This document shows positions 43,418 through 51,565 of a stretch of DNA of 56,790 bases, piece after piece. A program made the translations under genes and the position numbers. Location: contig JAGXGW010000060.1 of NCBI GenBank assembly GCA_024636555.1, forward strand, positions 1-56,790, in the 5' to 3' direction. Origin of the DNA: Paracoccaceae bacterium. Lineage in GTDB: Bacteria > Pseudomonadota > Alphaproteobacteria > Rhodobacterales > Rhodobacteraceae. The notes under the pieces were generated by a model, which worked only from the letters and a program-made list of their open reading frames with translations, made no database searches and had not been told where the DNA came from. Every line of letters begins with the position of its first letter. The first letter of the stretch is position 1.

Positions 43418-45163
43418 TTGGCGGGTCCGGTCTCTGAACTGTCGCTGAACCGGCGCGGGCCGCGACAGCGCAGCAGGCTCACCTTGCTGCCCTTCGCGCC
43501 ACGGCTGACCATAATGATCCTGCTCTTGCCGGTGGGTGCAGGTCTGGCAGGCGTGCTGGCGCCAGCATTCGGCTGGTTTCCCGCACTGGGCGGTGTGACG
43601 CTGTCGCTTGACCCGTGGCGGGCGCTTCTGGCGTGGCCGGGCTTGTCATCGGCGGTGTGGCTCAGCATCGTCACCGGGCTGGGTGCCACGCTGATCTCGT
43701 TGATTCTGACCGTGATGATCTGCGCCGCGTGGCAAGGCACGCGGGCCTTCACGATGATTGAGCGGGCCTTGTCGCCACTGCTTTCCGTTCCCCATGCCGC
43801 AGCGGCCTTCGGGCTGGCCTTTCTCATCGCGCCGTCGGGTTGGATATCGCGAGCCTTCTCACCGTGGGCGACAGGATGGACGCAGGCTCCCGATATCCTG
43901 ATCACGCAAGACCCCAACGGGTTTGCGTTGATGGCGGGGCTTGTGGTGAAGGAAGTGCTGTTCCTGCTGCTGATGACCCTTGCCGCTCTGGGCCAAGTCC
44001 CTGCACGGCGCTCTGTGCTGATGGCGCAGACGATGGGCTACGGGCGGATGGCGGGCTGGGTCCTCACCGTCTTTCCGCGCATCTATCCCCAGATCCGCCT
44101 GCCGGTCTATGCGGTGCTGGCCTATTCCTGCTCCGTCATCGACGTCGCCCTGATCCTCGGGCCGACACGGCCCTCCACCTTGGCTGTGCAGGTGCTGCAA
44201 TGGCTGTCAGACCCCGACCTGACCCTGCGGTTTCAGGCCGCCGCCGGGTCGGTTCTCCAGCTTGTGCTGGTGCTTGGCTTGCTGCTGGTCTGGCGCGGCG
44301 GCGAGCAGGCTACAGCGCGCCTTGGCTGCGCCTGCGTGCGGCGGGGGCATCGCATGGCCGCCGATGGTGGCATGCGGGCGCTGTCGATGGTTTTCGCGCT
44401 GCTGGCGGTGCTGGCTGTCGGTCTTGGTATTCTGGGGCTGGCGGTCTGGTCCTTTGCCGGGTTCTGGAGCTTTCCCAATCTGCTGCCTGACCAGTTCACC
44501 CTGCGCAACTGGATGCGGCAGTCCGGCGGCATCTCGAAGATCGCGCTGGAAACGGCGGTGATCGGATCAGTGGCGACCGTTCTCAGTCTGGCGCTGGTGA
44601 TTGCCTGCCTTGAGGCAGAGCATCGGCACGGGCTGCGCCAGAGCAACCGCGCCCTGTGGCTTTTGTATCTGCCGCTGATCGTGCCACAGGCGACATTTCT
44701 GATCGGCTTGCAGACACTCGCCATCAGCACCGGGCTGACAGGCATGCGGGCGGCGGTGATTGCGGCGCATGTCATCTTTGTGCTGCCTTACGTGTTCCTG
44801 TCGCTGGCCGATCCTTGGCGGGCATGGGATACGCGCCAAGGGCTGGTGGCGGCCAGCTTAGGGGCCGGGGCGAACCGTATCCTGTGGCGCGTGCGCCTGC
44901 CGATGCTGCTGCGGCCTGTGCTGGTCGCGGCGGCGGTGGGCTTTGCCGTATCGGTGGGGCAATATCTGCCGACACTGCTGATCGGGATGGGCCGCATCAA
45001 TACGCTGACGACCGAGGCAGTGGCCCTGTCATCGGGCGGTGACCGGCGGCTGATCGGGGTTTATGCACTATCGCAGACGGTGATGCCGTTCATCGGGTTT
45101 GCGCTGGCGCTGGGACTGCCCGCCCTGATCTGGCGTAACCGGCGCGGCGTGGATAGGGGATGA
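43418..45163 (+). CDS. ynjC: YnjC-like two-domain ABC permease
   Basis: 581 residues with about twelve hydrophobic segments in two homologous halves; each has a coupling loop (QTMGYGRMAGWVLTVFPRI and AASLGAGANRILWRVRLPML). A fused permease is the rule in this family. The start is uncertain: TTG 43418 with AGGGG upstream gives the full-length basic N-terminus, while ATG 43514 would shorten it by 32 residues. It lies 15 bases after ynjB. Confidence 0.9.
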   Translation: MAGPVSELSLNRRGPRQRSRLTLLPFAPRLTIMILLLPVGAGLAGVLAPAFGWFPALGGVTLSLDPWRALLAWPGLSSAVWLSIVTGLGATLISLILTVMICAAWQGTRAFTMIERALSPLLSVPHAAAAFGLAFLIAPSGWISRAFSPWATGWTQAPDILITQDPNGFALMAGLVVKEVLFLLLMTLAALGQVPARRSVLMAQTMGYGRMAGWVLTVFPRIYPQIRLPVYAVLAYSCSVIDVALILGPTRPSTLAVQVLQWLSDPDLTLRFQAAAGSVLQLVLVLGLLLVWRGGEQATARLGCACVRRGHRMAADGGMRALSMVFALLAVLAVGLGILGLAVWSFAGFWSFPNLLPDQFTLRNWMRQSGGISKIALETAVIGSVATVLSLALVIACLEAEHRHGLRQSNRALWLLYLPLIVPQATFLIGLQTLAISTGLTGMRAAVIAAHVIFVLPYVFLSLADPWRAWDTRQGLVAASLGAGANRILWRVRLPMLLRPVLVAAAVGFAVSVGQYLPTLLIGMGRINTLTTEAVALSSGGDRRLIGVYALSQTVMPFIGFALALGLPALIWRNRRGVDRG

Positions 45164-45167
45164 GGCC

Positions 45168-45833
45168 ATGAAAGACGGGCTGCAACTGGAGCATCTGAGG
45201 ATCACGCTGGGCGGGCGTAGCCTTGTCGATCTGCACGAAAGCGTCTCACCGGGCGAGGTGTTGAGCGTGATGGGGCCGTCAGGGTCAGGCAAATCCACGC
45301 TGCTGTCGGTGATGATTGGCCAGCCGGATCCGGGGTTTACCGTGACCGGAAAGATATTGCTGGACGGGCGCGATCTGACAGGTCTTGGCCCGAAGGCACG
45401 CCAGATCGGGCTATTGTTTCAAGATGATCTTCTGTTTCCGCATCTGTCGGTGGGGGAGAATCTGGCCTTTGCCCTGCCGCCTTCGATCAAGGGACGCAGC
45501 GCGCGGCAAGCGCGGATAGAGATGGCACTTGAGGCTGCCGATCTGACCGGCTTTGCCAGCCGGGACCCCGCCACCCTGTCGGGCGGACAGCGGTCACGGG
45601 TCGCCTTGATGCGGTGCCTGCTGAGCGCGCCGCGTGCGTTGCTGCTGGACGAGCCATTCTCGCGGCTGGACGCGGATCTGCGCCGCCAGATGCGGGAGTT
45701 TGTCTTTGCCCGCGTGCAGGCCGAGGGTATCCCCGCGATCCTTGTGACCCATGATGTAGAGGATGCCTTGGCGGCGGGAGGCAAGGTGATCTCGCCGCTG
45801 GGAGAGATCAGGCAGGCCGCGCGGCCCGCCTGA
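45168..45833 (+). CDS. ynjD: YnjD-like ABC ATPase
   Basis: 221 residues. Walker A GPSGSGKST, signature TLSGGQRSRVALMRCL, and Walker B ALLLDEPFSRLD are complete. GATGAGG before the ATG sets the start, 4 bases after ynjC. It completes the ynjBCD importer and is convergent with the polyamine genes. Confidence 0.93.
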   Translation: MKDGLQLEHLRITLGGRSLVDLHESVSPGEVLSVMGPSGSGKSTLLSVMIGQPDPGFTVTGKILLDGRDLTGLGPKARQIGLLFQDDLLFPHLSVGENLAFALPPSIKGRSARQARIEMALEAADLTGFASRDPATLSGGQRSRVALMRCLLSAPRALLLDEPFSRLDADLRRQMREFVFARVQAEGIPAILVTHDVEDALAAGGKVISPLGEIRQAARPA

Positions 45834-45868
45834 CAAGCTGTCTTACTGGTTCCAAGCACTGGTCAGGT

Positions 45869-47107
45869 TTACGCGTTCCACGCGCGGTCGCCCGCCGCAT
45901 CCCTGACACGTGTCGGCAGGCCGATCTGGTCGAGCAGCGTCAGGAACGGCTTGGGGTCAAGCTCCTCGACATTCACCATCGTGCCGGTGTCCCATGTGCC
46001 ATTCGCGATCAGCATCGCGGCCGCCACGGGGGGCACACCTGCGGTATAGGAAATGCCTTGGCTGCCGACCTCGTTATAGGCGTCCTTGTGATCGGCCACG
46101 TTGTAGACAAACACCTCGACCGGTTGGCCGTCCTTGATGCCTTTCACCAGATCACCGATGCAGGTCTTGCCGGTATAATCGGGCGCAAGGCTGGAAGGAT
46201 CGGGCAACACGGCCTTGACCACCTTGAGCGGGATCACCTCCAGCCCTTCGGCGGTGGTGACGGGCTGTTCGGACAAAAGGCCAAGGTTTTTCAGCACGGT
46301 GAACACGTTGATATAGTGATCACCGAACCCCATCCAGAAGCGCACGTCAGCCTCGGGATAATTCGCGGCGAGGGAATGCACCTCATCATGGCCGGTCATA
46401 TAGGCCTTTTGCTTGCCCACGACCGGAAGGTCCCACTCTTTGCCGACCTCGAACATGGTGTTGGTCTGCCATGCGCCGTTCTGCCAGCTATAGACGGTGC
46501 CGGTGAATTCGCGAAAGTTGATCTCGGGGTCGAAATTGGTAGAAAACCAGCGACCGTGCGAGCCTGCGTTGATATCGACAATGTCGATCGAGGTGACGGT
46601 GTCCATGTAGTCATCGGCGGCAAGGCGGGCATAGGCATTCACCACACCGGGATCGAACCCGATGCCGAGGATGGCGGTCACACCTGCTTCCTTGCAGGCC
46701 TCGCGGCGCTTCCATTCGTAATTGCCGTACCATGGCGGGGTTTCGCAGATCTTGGCGGGGTCTTCGTGGATGGCCGTATCCATATAGGCAGCACCTGTTT
46801 CGATACAGGCTTGCAGGACGGTCATGTTCACAAAAGGAGAGCCGACGTTGATCACGATCTGGCAACCCGTATCGCGGATCAACTGCGCCACGGCGGCTGA
46901 ATCCATTGCGTCCAGCGCATGGGCCTTGAACACGCCCGGCTGTCTCATCGCGCCTTTGTCATGCACGCTTTCAAGGATCGCCTGACATTTCGCCACTGTG
47001 CGGCTGGCGATATGCAGATCGCCCAGCACATCATTGTTCTGCGCGCATTTATGCGCCACGACCTGAGCCACGCCACCGGCGCCGATGATAAGCACGTTGC
47101 GTTTCAT
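45869..47107 (-). CDS. carboxy(nor)spermidine dehydrogenase (saccharopine dehydrogenase family)
   Basis: 412 residues. The NAD(P)-binding GAGGVAQVVAHKC is at the N-terminus, followed by the Lys9-like catalytic domain (GFDPGVVNAYA). It joins a diamine to aspartate semialdehyde to give carboxyspermidine or carboxynorspermidine, in the cytoplasm. It lies 42 bases downstream of nspC, the next enzyme, with AAGGAGAT before the start, so the function is well supported by context. Confidence 0.95.
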   Translation of the reverse strand: MKRNVLIIGAGGVAQVVAHKCAQNNDVLGDLHIASRTVAKCQAILESVHDKGAMRQPGVFKAHALDAMDSAAVAQLIRDTGCQIVINVGSPFVNMTVLQACIETGAAYMDTAIHEDPAKICETPPWYGNYEWKRREACKEAGVTAILGIGFDPGVVNAYARLAADDYMDTVTSIDIVDINAGSHGRWFSTNFDPEINFREFTGTVYSWQNGAWQTNTMFEVGKEWDLPVVGKQKAYMTGHDEVHSLAANYPEADVRFWMGFGDHYINVFTVLKNLGLLSEQPVTTAEGLEVIPLKVVKAVLPDPSSLAPDYTGKTCIGDLVKGIKDGQPVEVFVYNVADHKDAYNEVGSQGISYTAGVPPVAAAMLIANGTWDTGTMVNVEELDPKPFLTLLDQIGLPTRVRDAAGDRAWNA

Positions 47108-47149
47108 GGTGTCACCAGATCTCCTTGAGATTGAATTACAGGGGGGTGA

Positions 47150-48247
47150 TCACGACAGGGCTGCCGCGAAATCCTCATAGCCAAAATCGCGCACAAGGCG
47201 CTCAGTTCCGTCCAGTTCGCGGATTGCGATGGCGGGCATTTTCACGCCGTTGAACCAGTTTTTCTTGACCATCGTATAGCCAGCAGCGTCCTGCATGCTG
47301 ATCCGGTCGCCGGGTTTGAGCGCTTGGGGAAAGCGGAATTCACCGAAGATATCGCCCGCAAGGCAGGATTTGCCGCAGATCATCCATTCCTCGGGGCCCT
47401 CATTCGGGGCCATTTTGGCGCTTTCCCGGTAGATGATCAGATCAAGCATATGCGCCTCGATCGAGCTGTCGACGATGGCAAGGTTCTTGCCATTGTAGAG
47501 CGTATCGAGCACGGTCAGTTCCAGCGTGGTCGAATTGGTGATCGCCGCTTCGCCGGGTTCAAGATAGACCTGCACCTCGTTCTGGCCCGCAAAACGCTTG
47601 AGGCGCTCGGCCAGACGGTCCAGCGGATAATCCTTGCCGGTGAAGTGGATGCCGCCACCAAGGCTGATCCACTCCATCTTGCGGATCAGATGGCCGAAAC
47701 GCTGCTCGATGGAGCCAAGCATCGCATCGAAACGGTCGAAATCGTCGTTCTCGCAATTGTTGTGGAACATGAAGCCGCTGATCTGCTCCAGCACAGGTTC
47801 GATCACGGCGGGATCGTTTTCACCCAGACGGCTGAACGGGCGCGCGGGATCGGCCAGATCGAAGGTGGAGGTGGAGACACCGGGATTGACGCGCAACCCG
47901 CGCGTATGGCCCCGGCTGACCGCTTCAAAGCGGGTCAACTGGCCGGCTGTGTTGAAGATCACCTTGTCGGAATTGGCGAGAACCTCGTCAATCTCATGAT
48001 CGGCCCAAGCCACGGAATAGGCATGAGTTTCACCGGGGAATTTCTCACGGCCCAGTTTGACCTCAAAAAGCGAGGAGGAGGTGGTGCCGTCCATATATTC
48101 CGACATCATGTCGAAGACCGACCAGGTGGCAAAGCATTTCAACGCCAGCAGCGCCTTGGCCCCGGACGCTTCGCGCAGGTACGCGATCTTCTCGAGATTG
48201 GGCAGCAGATGTGCCTTGTCGATCAGGTAGTAAGGCGTGTGCAGCAT
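47150..48247 (-). CDS. nspC: carboxynorspermidine/carboxyspermidine decarboxylase
   Basis: 365 residues, a fold-III PLP-dependent decarboxylase. The PLP lysine is Lys37 (ALLALKCFATW), and the C-terminal WMICGKSCLAGD holds the conserved cysteine. It makes spermidine or norspermidine from the carboxylated precursor without S-adenosylmethionine. GGAGG 5 bases upstream sets the start at 48247. A hairpin at 48301-48329 lies in its probable 5' leader. It forms an operon with the dehydrogenase gene. Confidence 0.95.
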   Translation of the reverse strand: MLHTPYYLIDKAHLLPNLEKIAYLREASGAKALLALKCFATWSVFDMMSEYMDGTTSSSLFEVKLGREKFPGETHAYSVAWADHEIDEVLANSDKVIFNTAGQLTRFEAVSRGHTRGLRVNPGVSTSTFDLADPARPFSRLGENDPAVIEPVLEQISGFMFHNNCENDDFDRFDAMLGSIEQRFGHLIRKMEWISLGGGIHFTGKDYPLDRLAERLKRFAGQNEVQVYLEPGEAAITNSTTLELTVLDTLYNGKNLAIVDSSIEAHMLDLIIYRESAKMAPNEGPEEWMICGKSCLAGDIFGEFRFPQALKPGDRISMQDAAGYTMVKKNWFNGVKMPAIAIRELDGTERLVRDFGYEDFAAALS

Positions 48248-48300
48248 TCTGCCTCCCCCCGGTACAGCCCCGCATGATGGCAGGGACAGGTCCAAACTGA

Positions 48301-48329
48301 AAGCGGGTGAATAGGGCCAAATCCCGCTT
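48301..48329 (-). promoter_or_regulatory. hairpin in the likely nspC leader
   Basis: AAGCGGG (48301-48307) and CCCGCTT (48323-48329) are perfect 7-bp arms around a 15-base loop, about 54-82 bases before the nspC start. It may be a leader stem or an operator. It is not a speF leader as far as can be seen. Confidence 0.4.
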
Positions 48330-48387
48330 GTATCAAGTAAAAAGCGGCTGTGACCTCTGTATGACAGCGAGCCACAAAGCCGCAGCT

Positions 48388-48810
48388 CTATTCCTCTCCC
48401 TCGACCTTGCCCCGCATCGCTTTGACCTCGCCGCGCACCTTCTTTGCCTTGATCCGGCGCTTGACCGAACCATAGGTGGGCTTGGTCGCGACACGGCGTT
48501 TGGGGGCAGTCAGGGCGGCGCGGATCAGGTCGGTCAGACGGTCGCGGGCGATTTCGCGGTTGCGGACCTGGCTGCGGGTTTCGTCGACTTGCAGAACCAG
48601 CGCCCCCTCCTTGGTCCAGCGGCGTCCGGCAAGACGACGCAGGCGGATCTTGACCGGCGCGGGCAGGTTGGGAGAGCGTTCCGCCTCGAACCGCAATTCC
48701 ACCGCGGAGGAGACCTTGTTGACGTTCTGTCCGCCCGGCCCGCTGGCGCGCATGAACTGTTCGGTCAGCTCCCAGTCTTCAATCGTGATGTCGTCATTGA
48801 TGCGCAGCAT
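48388..48810 (-). CDS. arfB: ArfB, alternative ribosome-rescue peptidyl-tRNA hydrolase
   Basis: 140 residues from the start that aligns with YaeJ/ArfB; the frame is open 11 codons further to 48843. The GGQ motif (Gly26-Gly27-Gln28, GPGGQNVNK) releases peptides from stalled ribosomes, and the basic C-terminal tail (KRRIKAKKVRGEVKAM) would enter the empty mRNA channel. Neither start has a strong ribosome-binding site. It lies just past the terminator of the small RNA candidate. Confidence 0.94.
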   Translation of the reverse strand: MLRINDDITIEDWELTEQFMRASGPGGQNVNKVSSAVELRFEAERSPNLPAPVKIRLRRLAGRRWTKEGALVLQVDETRSQVRNREIARDRLTDLIRAALTAPKRRVATKPTYGSVKRRIKAKKVRGEVKAMRGKVEGEE

Positions 48811-48863
48811 GGGCCAGTCCGGAAATGTCGCTTGGCCCACCATAGTCCAAACAGCGAGAAAAC

Positions 48864-49000
48864 AAAAAGGGCCGCCTGATACAGGCGACCCTCTGAGATT
48901 TGCGGAGGTGGGGCCGGTTAGGCTCTCACCAATTCAGGTTCGGCATGCCCGAGGGCTGCCTCAGGACTGCGCCCCCTGAACTGTTCCGACACCTCTCTCC
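48864..49000 (-). ncRNA. structured small RNA with own promoter and terminator, possibly 6S RNA
   Basis: On the minus strand TTGAAA (49030-49035) and TAACGG (49007-49012), 17 bases apart, would start a transcript near 49000. It folds into a long interrupted rod: closing stem 48990-48995/48905-48910 (GAGGTG/CACCTC), then inner stem 48975-48983/48930-48938, with single-stranded bubbles between. It ends in an intrinsic terminator (stem 48869-48891, loop ATA, five U). No open frame is apparent. Size of about 137 bases and the bubble-in-rod shape recall 6S RNA (ssrS); the SRP RNA apical motif is absent. Confidence 0.6.
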
Positions 49001-49088
49001 AATATCCCGTTAGACACTAGAGCACCTCCTTTCAATTGTTTCACCTGACCTCAGGTTGCCACAAATTTAGCAGATGTCAAAAACAAAA

Positions 49089-49712
49089 TCATGTGGTGCG
49101 GGTAGTAAGTGCCCCCACGATGATGCGGAAGGGTACAAGTGCCACCAAAGCGAGCGAAAGTTTTACCATCCAGTCTGCAAAAGCCAGTGAGACCCAGAGC
49201 GGCACCATTGGCCCCATCCCGAGCAGGGGCAGAACCTCTCCAGCCCATGACACGTCATTGGCGGGTTCGATGAACGTCAGGCTGGCGGAAAAGGCGATGG
49301 TGAAGAACAGCGCGGTATCGACGGAGGAGCCGACAAGGGTCGAGGCCAGTGGCGCGCGCCACCAGCGGCCATCGCGCAGACGGTCGAAGATCGCCACATC
49401 GAGAAGCTGCGCGGTCAGGAAGGCGAGGCCGGAGCCGATAGCGATCCGCAGCGTGACCAGCGGGCCGAACTCGCCCATGATCTGTGTGCCGATCAGCGAA
49501 CAGACGACACCCACGACAAAGCCTGCGAAGACGACCCGCCGCGCTGGCCCCGCGCCATAAACGCGGTTCATCACATCGGTGACCAGAAAGGCCAGCGGAT
49601 AGGTGAAAGCGCCCCATGTCAGCCATTGGCCGAACAGGAATTGCACAAGGATGTTGGAGGCCACAACGATGGCGGCCATGGCAAGGATGCCGGGAAGATG
49701 GGTGCGGTTCAT
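49089..49712 (-). CDS. VUT-family transporter, probable queuosine-precursor importer (YhhQ-like)
   Basis: 207 residues, about six hydrophobic segments (YPLAFLVTDVMNRVYG is a family signature). VUT/YhhQ proteins import queuine precursors for tRNA modification. The start at 49712 fits the family N-terminus; the frame is open to 49754. No preQ1 riboswitch was recognised upstream. The next gene upstream on the strand ends at 49785. Confidence 0.88.
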   Translation of the reverse strand: MNRTHLPGILAMAAIVVASNILVQFLFGQWLTWGAFTYPLAFLVTDVMNRVYGAGPARRVVFAGFVVGVVCSLIGTQIMGEFGPLVTLRIAIGSGLAFLTAQLLDVAIFDRLRDGRWWRAPLASTLVGSSVDTALFFTIAFSASLTFIEPANDVSWAGEVLPLLGMGPMVPLWVSLAFADWMVKLSLALVALVPFRIIVGALTTRTT

Positions 49713-49784
49713 ACGAATGCCCGTTTTGACAAGGTTGCGGCGACTTGGCCCCAAGGCAGGGCGTGATGATCTGACGACCGCCGT

Positions 49785-50711
49785 TTATCCCTCGTCAGCC
49801 CGGCTGGCAAGAGGCGGATCGACCTTGTATTCCACGATCTCGGTGCTCTGGAAGACCATGAAATTGTCATCCGAGACCATCGTGATCCGGGTCTGGCCCT
49901 GTCCATCCAGCCAAACAGAGATGCCTTCAAGGTTGTCATGCCGACGCGTCCGCGTCTGGATCAGCACCTCCTCGGCTTGCAGCGTGTCGCCCGCCACATC
50001 GAAGCGGCGCACGCGGGTGCGAAAGCCCGGCCCGGTCAGCGCGCGTTCCAGCAGGTAGAGCCAGCCATCCGGCCCGAAATCCGCGCCCACGGGCAGAAAC
50101 GCATCACGGCGCGGGATGTGGAAGGGGATATCCCAACCGTCACCGTCGTAGCGGTAGACCGGAAAAGGCCTGTCCAGCGCGCCGGAGCGTTCCGGCATGG
50201 TGTACAGATGGCCGCGCGCATCAATCGCGAGAGTTTCCAGCGAGGAATTGATCTGCATGGCCTGGAAATCGGGGTGGCCCGCGATCCGCACCGCCGGAAC
50301 TTGCGGCGCGGGATAGTATCGCACGCGGTGGTTGCCCTCGAACGAGACATAAAAGCCGCCATCCGGTGCAAGGGCCAGACCCTCGGAATCCGAGGCGCGG
50401 CCTGTCAGGGGTTGGCCCTCGATATCGCGCAACAGGATCAGATCGCCTGCGCTCACACCGCTGATCCGGCCAGCGGCATCGCGGATCAACTGACCCTCGA
50501 CAAAGCGGCCCTTGTCCGTCAGCGCGACGAACCCGGCCCCAGTGTCGCTGATTTCAATGGCCGAGAAGCCGCCGAAATGCGGATCATCCATCACCCAGCG
50601 ATAGCTGCCCAGATAGGTCGTAGCGTCCGGTTGGCCTGCGTCACTTCTGAAGCCAAGGACGATCCCGAGCGCCGCGATCGCGCCTAGCGCGAGCGCAAGA
50701 CGGCGGCGCAT
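49785..50711 (-). CDS. phytase-like esterase domain protein, exported
   Basis: 308 residues. An N-terminal hydrophobic segment (about 5-22) is a signal peptide or anchor. The body matches the esterase-like activity of phytase family (PF13449), a beta-propeller with FGGFSAIEI, SDSEGLAL and DNLEGISVW repeats. The substrate is unknown. The start lies 28 bases inside mepA, so the genes overlap and are coupled. Confidence 0.85.
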   Translation of the reverse strand: MRRRLALALGAIAALGIVLGFRSDAGQPDATTYLGSYRWVMDDPHFGGFSAIEISDTGAGFVALTDKGRFVEGQLIRDAAGRISGVSAGDLILLRDIEGQPLTGRASDSEGLALAPDGGFYVSFEGNHRVRYYPAPQVPAVRIAGHPDFQAMQINSSLETLAIDARGHLYTMPERSGALDRPFPVYRYDGDGWDIPFHIPRRDAFLPVGADFGPDGWLYLLERALTGPGFRTRVRRFDVAGDTLQAEEVLIQTRTRRHDNLEGISVWLDGQGQTRITMVSDDNFMVFQSTEIVEYKVDPPLASRADEG

Positions 50712-51565
50712 TGATCAGGCAGGTCGGCAAGGGTGAGCTCACGACGGGGTTTCGGGGCCGGCGCATTGGGATCGCGTGGCGCGGGGGGCGGCGGGTTGAC
50801 GATGTTGTTGACCCAGCCCTGCGCCTCCTGACAGCCGTCACCGGCGGGCGGGGCGTCCTGATCCACGCAACCGCGTGTGCCGCGCGGGCAATTCAGCCGT
50901 ACGTGGAAATGATAGTGGTGCCCGTACCACGGGCGGATCTTGCGCAGATACGCACGGTTGCCGGTCTCGTCGTTGCACATCTGCACCTTAGCACCGGGGA
51001 ACACGAAGATCCGTGCCACGCGCGGGTCAGAGGCCGCAGCCTTGATGATCTCGTGATGCTGCCGCGTCCAGCTTGCGTTGACATACGCCCCTTCGGCCCG
51101 GCGCAGGGAGATGGACGAGATATTCTCGCGCTCGTTGCGCGTCAGGTTCAGACGGGTCGCGGGCAGCATCCAGATATCGGCATCCAGACCGATCTGGTGG
51201 CTGGCATGGCCCGTCAGCATGGGCCCGCCGCGCGGCTGGCTGATATCGCCGACATAGAGCCCCTGCCATCCCGGCAGGCGTGCGGCAAAATCTGACAAGT
51301 CCTGCAGGAACCTGATCGTGTCCGGATGGCCCCAGTTGCGGTTGCGCGACAGACGCATTGCCTGCCATGTGGGACCAGTTTCAGGAAGTTCTATCGCCCC
51401 TGCAACGCAGCCTCTGGAATAGCCGCCAAAGGCTGCGGGCTGCGCGGTCGCCGGCACTTTCTGGGCACCGAACAACTGTTTTGCGGCTTGCGCGTGGCTT
51501 TCGCCCGCCAATGCAAGAACAAGGGATGCAGCCAGCGTCAGGACAAAACGGGGCGCTCGGACCAT
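50684..51565 (-). CDS. mepA: penicillin-insensitive murein DD-endopeptidase
   Basis: 293 residues. A signal peptide ends at SHAQ (about residue 26). Zinc ligands are His123, Asp130 (GHASHQIGLDAD) and His219/His221 (HYHFH). It cuts peptide cross-links in periplasmic murein. A Pro-rich C-terminal stretch (about 255-275) is a local extension. AAGGAG precedes the start, which lies 28 bases inside the upstream MFS gene. Confidence 0.93.
   Translation of the reverse strand: MVRAPRFVLTLAASLVLALAGESHAQAAKQLFGAQKVPATAQPAAFGGYSRGCVAGAIELPETGPTWQAMRLSRNRNWGHPDTIRFLQDLSDFAARLPGWQGLYVGDISQPRGGPMLTGHASHQIGLDADIWMLPATRLNLTRNERENISSISLRRAEGAYVNASWTRQHHEIIKAAASDPRVARIFVFPGAKVQMCNDETGNRAYLRKIRPWYGHHYHFHVRLNCPRGTRGCVDQDAPPAGDGCQEAQGWVNNIVNPPPPAPRDPNAPAPKPRRELTLADLPDQCAAVLRSR

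Noticed and set aside
48864..49000. Signal-recognition-particle RNA as the identity of the small RNA
   Set aside because: The conserved apical GGAAGGNAGCAGCC-type motif is not present on either strand.
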